DNA from: an uncultured Polaribacter sp. | Lineage (GTDB): Bacteria; Bacteroidota; Bacteroidia; Flavobacteriales; Flavobacteriaceae | Assembly (NCBI GenBank): GCA_913050305.1 | Contig: CAJXAS010000008.1 | Location: forward strand, 1 to 25,126 | Reading direction: 5' to 3' | Length of the DNA stretch: 25,126 nucleotides | In this document: positions 22,530-25,126 of the stretch, piece after piece | How the letters are laid out: each line of letters starts with the position of its first letter | Numbering within the stretch: position 1 is the stretch's first letter | The notes under the pieces: generated by a model | What the model saw: only the letters and a program-made list of their open reading frames with translations | Told to the model about the DNA's origin: nothing | Database searches by the model: none | Position numbers and translations under genes: made by a program

Positions 22530-25126
22530 ATGACAATAGCAAACTTTAAAAAATGGAACCTCATCTTAGGGTGGCTCACATTTGTAATTGCTTTAATAAC
22601 CTATTCTTTAACCATAGAGCCAACCGTTAGTGCTTGGGATGTTGGAGAATATATTGCTACTTCTGTAAAACTAGAAGTTGGGCATCCACCAGGAGCGCCT
22701 TTATTTCAGATGTTAGGTGCATTTTTTGCAATGTTTACTTCAGAGAGTTCAGAGATTGCTAAAATGGTAAACTTTATGTCTGCTTTAGCGAGTGCATTTA
22801 CTATTTTATTTATGTTTTGGACAATTAGCAACCTCGCTGAAAAACTAGCCTTAAAAACAGGTAAAATTGCAGAAGGTAGTTACATTGCTATTTTAGGAAG
22901 TAGTATTGTTGGTTCTTTGGCATACACATTTTCAGATAGTTTTTGGTTTAGTGCTGTAGAAGGCGAAGTGTATGCTATGTCTTCATTTTTAATGGCTATC
23001 TTATTTTGGCTCGGTTTAAAATGGGAAAGCGAGTTGCACACCCCAAGAGGAAACAAATGGTTAATACTTATAAGTTTTGTAGTGGGTTTATCTTTTGGTG
23101 TTCACATACTTTCTTTATTGGTAATTCCTGCCATTTTTATGCTGTATTTCTTCAAAACCTATAAAAGCATAAATTTAAAAACAACAGCTATTGCAACCGT
23201 TCTGGCTATTTTTGTATTGGCATTTGTGTTTAAATTTTTATTTCCTTTTACATTAAAATTCTTTAGTGCATCAGAATTATTTTTTATAAACACCATAGGT
23301 TTGCCTTTTAATTCTGGAAGTATTATTGCTGCGGTCATTTTAATAGCGCTTTTCTTTTTCGGTTTAAAATACACTAGAAAACAGAACAAAATTCATACAA
23401 ACACTTTAATATTGTCTGTGCTTTTTATTATGATTGGTTTTTCTTCTTGGATGATGCTGCCAATTAGAGCAAATGCGAATACCACCATTAATGAAAATAA
23501 TCCTTCTAGTGCCCGTGAATTATTGGCCTATTATGAGCGCGAACAATATGGAGATGCTAATGTTTTCTACGATACGTACTATTCTAATACCTTTGAAAGA
23601 ACACAAGATGCTAAGCAACCATACAAAGACGACAAGCCTAAATATGAAAAGAAAAATAGCGAATATGTTATTGTAAATAAATACAAAAACGTAATTCCTA
23701 ATTATTCAAACAAACACAAAGGGTTTATTCCGAGAATGGTGAATCCGGCCGCAGAAAAAATGTACAAAGCTATTGCTGGGATTCCAGAAAACAGCAAAAG
23801 AAGACCCACTTTTGGTGAAAATCTTAAATTTATGTTTAGCTATCAATTTGGCTACATGTATGGACGTTATTTTATGTGGAATTTTGCAGGAAGACAAAAT
23901 GATGTTCAAGGAAGGTTAGATATTTTTAATGGAAACTGGATTAGTGGAATCGATGCCATAGATGAAATGAGATTAGGATCTCAACAACAACTTCCAACCC
24001 AAGCTATTGAAAATAAAGGAAGAAATAAATACTACTTTTTACCTCTTATTTTAGGCCTCATTGGCTTATTTTTTCAAATTAAATGGGACAAAAATAATTT
24101 CTTCACACTCTTTTTATTCTTTGCTTTTACAGGTTTTGCCATTATTTTTTATACAAACCCGAAGCCTTTTGAACCCAGAGAGCGTGATTATGCAATTGTA
24201 GGTAGTTTCTATATTTTTGCTATTTGGATTGGTTTTGGTGTCTTAGCACTTTATGAATATTTAAAAAACTTTGCTAATAAAAAAACAATTGCAATTGCAG
24301 TTTCTATAGTTTCCTTGCTAGCCGTGCCAACGTTAATGGCTTCTGAAAACTGGGACGATCATGATCGCTCTAATCGATATACAACCCGTTTAAATGCGCA
24401 AGCATATTTAGAGAGTTGTGATGAAAACGCTATCATGTTTACCATTGGAGATAATGATACGTTTCCACTTTGGTATATGCAAGAAGTAGAAGGTATTAGA
24501 ACCGATTTAAAATTGGTAAACACCAGTTTATTTGCTACAGATTGGTACATAGACCAGATGAAACGCGCAACGTATGATGCACCTCCTATACCTTCTCAAT
24601 TAAAACACGACCAGTATAGATATGGAAGTTTAGATATTGCCTATCATATAGAACATCCAAGATTTAAAGATTCTGTAATCGCAATTAAAGACTTTATGCG
24701 CTGGATCTCTTCAGAAAGTGATGCTACCTATTATATAGACGAAGAAGAAAACATTAAAGAAAAATTCTATCCAACAAATCGTATTCGAATTCCTGTCAAC
24801 AAAGAAAATGTTTTAAAAAGCGGTATTGTTGCTCAAAAAGATGCAGACAAAATTGTAGACTATATAGATATTACTATTGATGATAGAGGGATTACTAAAA
24901 ATCGTATTTTAATGCTAGACATCTTAGCAAATAATGACTGGAAACAACCAATCTACTTTACGGGTGGTGCAAACGCAGACGAAGAATATATTTGGCTAAA
25001 AGATTACTTACAATTAGATGGTTTGGCTTTTAAATTAGTACCCATAAAAACACCTGCAAAATACATGGATTCAAATGGCAGGGCTAGAGAAGTAAGTTTA
25101 TTTGATATTGGTAGAATAGATGCCGA
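22530..25126 (+). CDS. DUF2723 / GT117-type multi-span membrane protein (3' end outside window)
   Basis: A large inner-membrane protein, 865 codons seen with no stop. By family it is the Bacteroidota DUF2723 group, related to eukaryotic TMEM260 and proposed to be a GT-C-fold glycosyltransferase acting outside the membrane. An N-terminal span (about 11-30) is followed by SAWDVGEYIATSVKLEVGHP and PGAPLFQ (34-60), the family's signature acidic loop. Further spans lie to about 310, then a soluble stretch (about 315-495), spans at about 500-600 enclosing NPKPFEPRERDYA (543-555), and a soluble C-terminal part with GDNDTFPLWYMQEVEG (640-655). The start is the ATG at 22530, just before the hydrophobic segment. 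It is divergent from tRNA-Gln, and its neighbours do not suggest a substrate. The enzymatic role is family-level inference. Confidence 0.88.
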   Translation, partial: MTIANFKKWNLILGWLTFVIALITYSLTIEPTVSAWDVGEYIATSVKLEVGHPPGAPLFQMLGAFFAMFTSESSEIAKMVNFMSALASAFTILFMFWTISNLAEKLALKTGKIAEGSYIAILGSSIVGSLAYTFSDSFWFSAVEGEVYAMSSFLMAILFWLGLKWESELHTPRGNKWLILISFVVGLSFGVHILSLLVIPAIFMLYFFKTYKSINLKTTAIATVLAIFVLAFVFKFLFPFTLKFFSASELFFINTIGLPFNSGSIIAAVILIALFFFGLKYTRKQNKIHTNTLILSVLFIMIGFSSWMMLPIRANANTTINENNPSSARELLAYYEREQYGDANVFYDTYYSNTFERTQDAKQPYKDDKPKYEKKNSEYVIVNKYKNVIPNYSNKHKGFIPRMVNPAAEKMYKAIAGIPENSKRRPTFGENLKFMFSYQFGYMYGRYFMWNFAGRQNDVQGRLDIFNGNWISGIDAIDEMRLGSQQQLPTQAIENKGRNKYYFLPLILGLIGLFFQIKWDKNNFFTLFLFFAFTGFAIIFYTNPKPFEPRERDYAIVGSFYIFAIWIGFGVLALYEYLKNFANKKTIAIAVSIVSLLAVPTLMASENWDDHDRSNRYTTRLNAQAYLESCDENAIMFTIGDNDTFPLWYMQEVEGIRTDLKLVNTSLFATDWYIDQMKRATYDAPPIPSQLKHDQYRYGSLDIAYHIEHPRFKDSVIAIKDFMRWISSESDATYYIDEEENIKEKFYPTNRIRIPVNKENVLKSGIVAQKDADKIVDYIDITIDDRGITKNRILMLDILANNDWKQPIYFTGGANADEEYIWLKDYLQLDGLAFKLVPIKTPAKYMDSNGRAREVSLFDIGRIDA

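Noticed and set aside
23159..23909. Minus-strand open frames within the DUF2723 gene (23159-23389, 23706-23909)
   Set aside because: They overlap an uninterrupted, motif-bearing plus-strand coding sequence and lack promoters. They are shadow frames.
1..25126. Defence system, prophage, insertion sequence or CRISPR array
   Set aside because: No transposase, integrase, phage, nuclease or repeat-spacer pattern is present. All long frames belong to housekeeping or biosynthetic families.

Overview
The window comes from an AT-rich marine-type member of the Bacteroidota, most likely Flavobacteriaceae (Polaribacter/Tenacibaculum-like; the genus is a guess). The evidence is the strong A/T codon bias, promoters of the Bacteroidota type (-7 TAnnTTTG, with -33 TTTG about 19 bp upstream), the lack of Shine-Dalgarno sequences, and gene families typical of the group: a Flavobacterium-type GapN, a short LeuA, a tandem Usp, a FucP/GluP-type sugar transporter and a DUF2723/GT117 membrane protein. 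I see no mobile element, CRISPR array or sign of recent transfer. The region looks like core chromosome.

Layout. Positions 1-1605 (minus strand) hold rimP and nearly all of nusA. They are transcribed from a good promoter at about 1683-1714, through a short leader with a terminator-like hairpin. Positions 1781-2608 (plus) hold a two-domain universal stress protein, and 2681-4273 (minus) a non-phosphorylating, NADP-type glyceraldehyde-3-phosphate dehydrogenase. Positions 4473-13992 (minus) hold a branched-chain amino acid block, in transcription order leuA-leuB, leader, ilvD-ilvB-ilvN-ilvC-ilvA. Positions 14125-15684 (plus) hold a conserved-looking unknown helical-repeat protein. Positions 15789-20800 (plus) hold a threonine operon, leader then thrA-thrB-thrC. 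Then come a sugar transporter (plus), a shared terminator, tRNA-Gln(TTG) (minus), and a DUF2723 membrane protein (plus) that runs off the window end.

How it works together. ThrA, ThrB and ThrC carry aspartate-derived intermediates to threonine (asd is not here). IlvA deaminates threonine to 2-oxobutanoate. IlvBN, IlvC and IlvD then make the isoleucine and valine precursors, and LeuA and LeuB start and extend the leucine branch (leuC, leuD and ilvE are not here). The two divergent blocks are therefore one metabolic unit.

The most interesting signals are non-coding. (1) A textbook-like attenuator lies between leuB and ilvD: a 19-residue leader peptide rich in Ile/Val/Leu codons, a candidate antiterminator arm at its stop codon, and a strong U-tailed terminator. 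(2) A 14-residue Thr/Ile-rich leader peptide lies before thrA, with alternative hairpins around its start codon but no visible terminator, so its mechanism may differ. (3) A terminator-like hairpin sits in the rimP-nusA leader. (4) Mutually exclusive hairpins lie between ilvC and ilvA. (5) A 12-bp perfect inverted repeat lies between thrA and thrB. Together these suggest that this amino-acid island is controlled largely at the RNA level.
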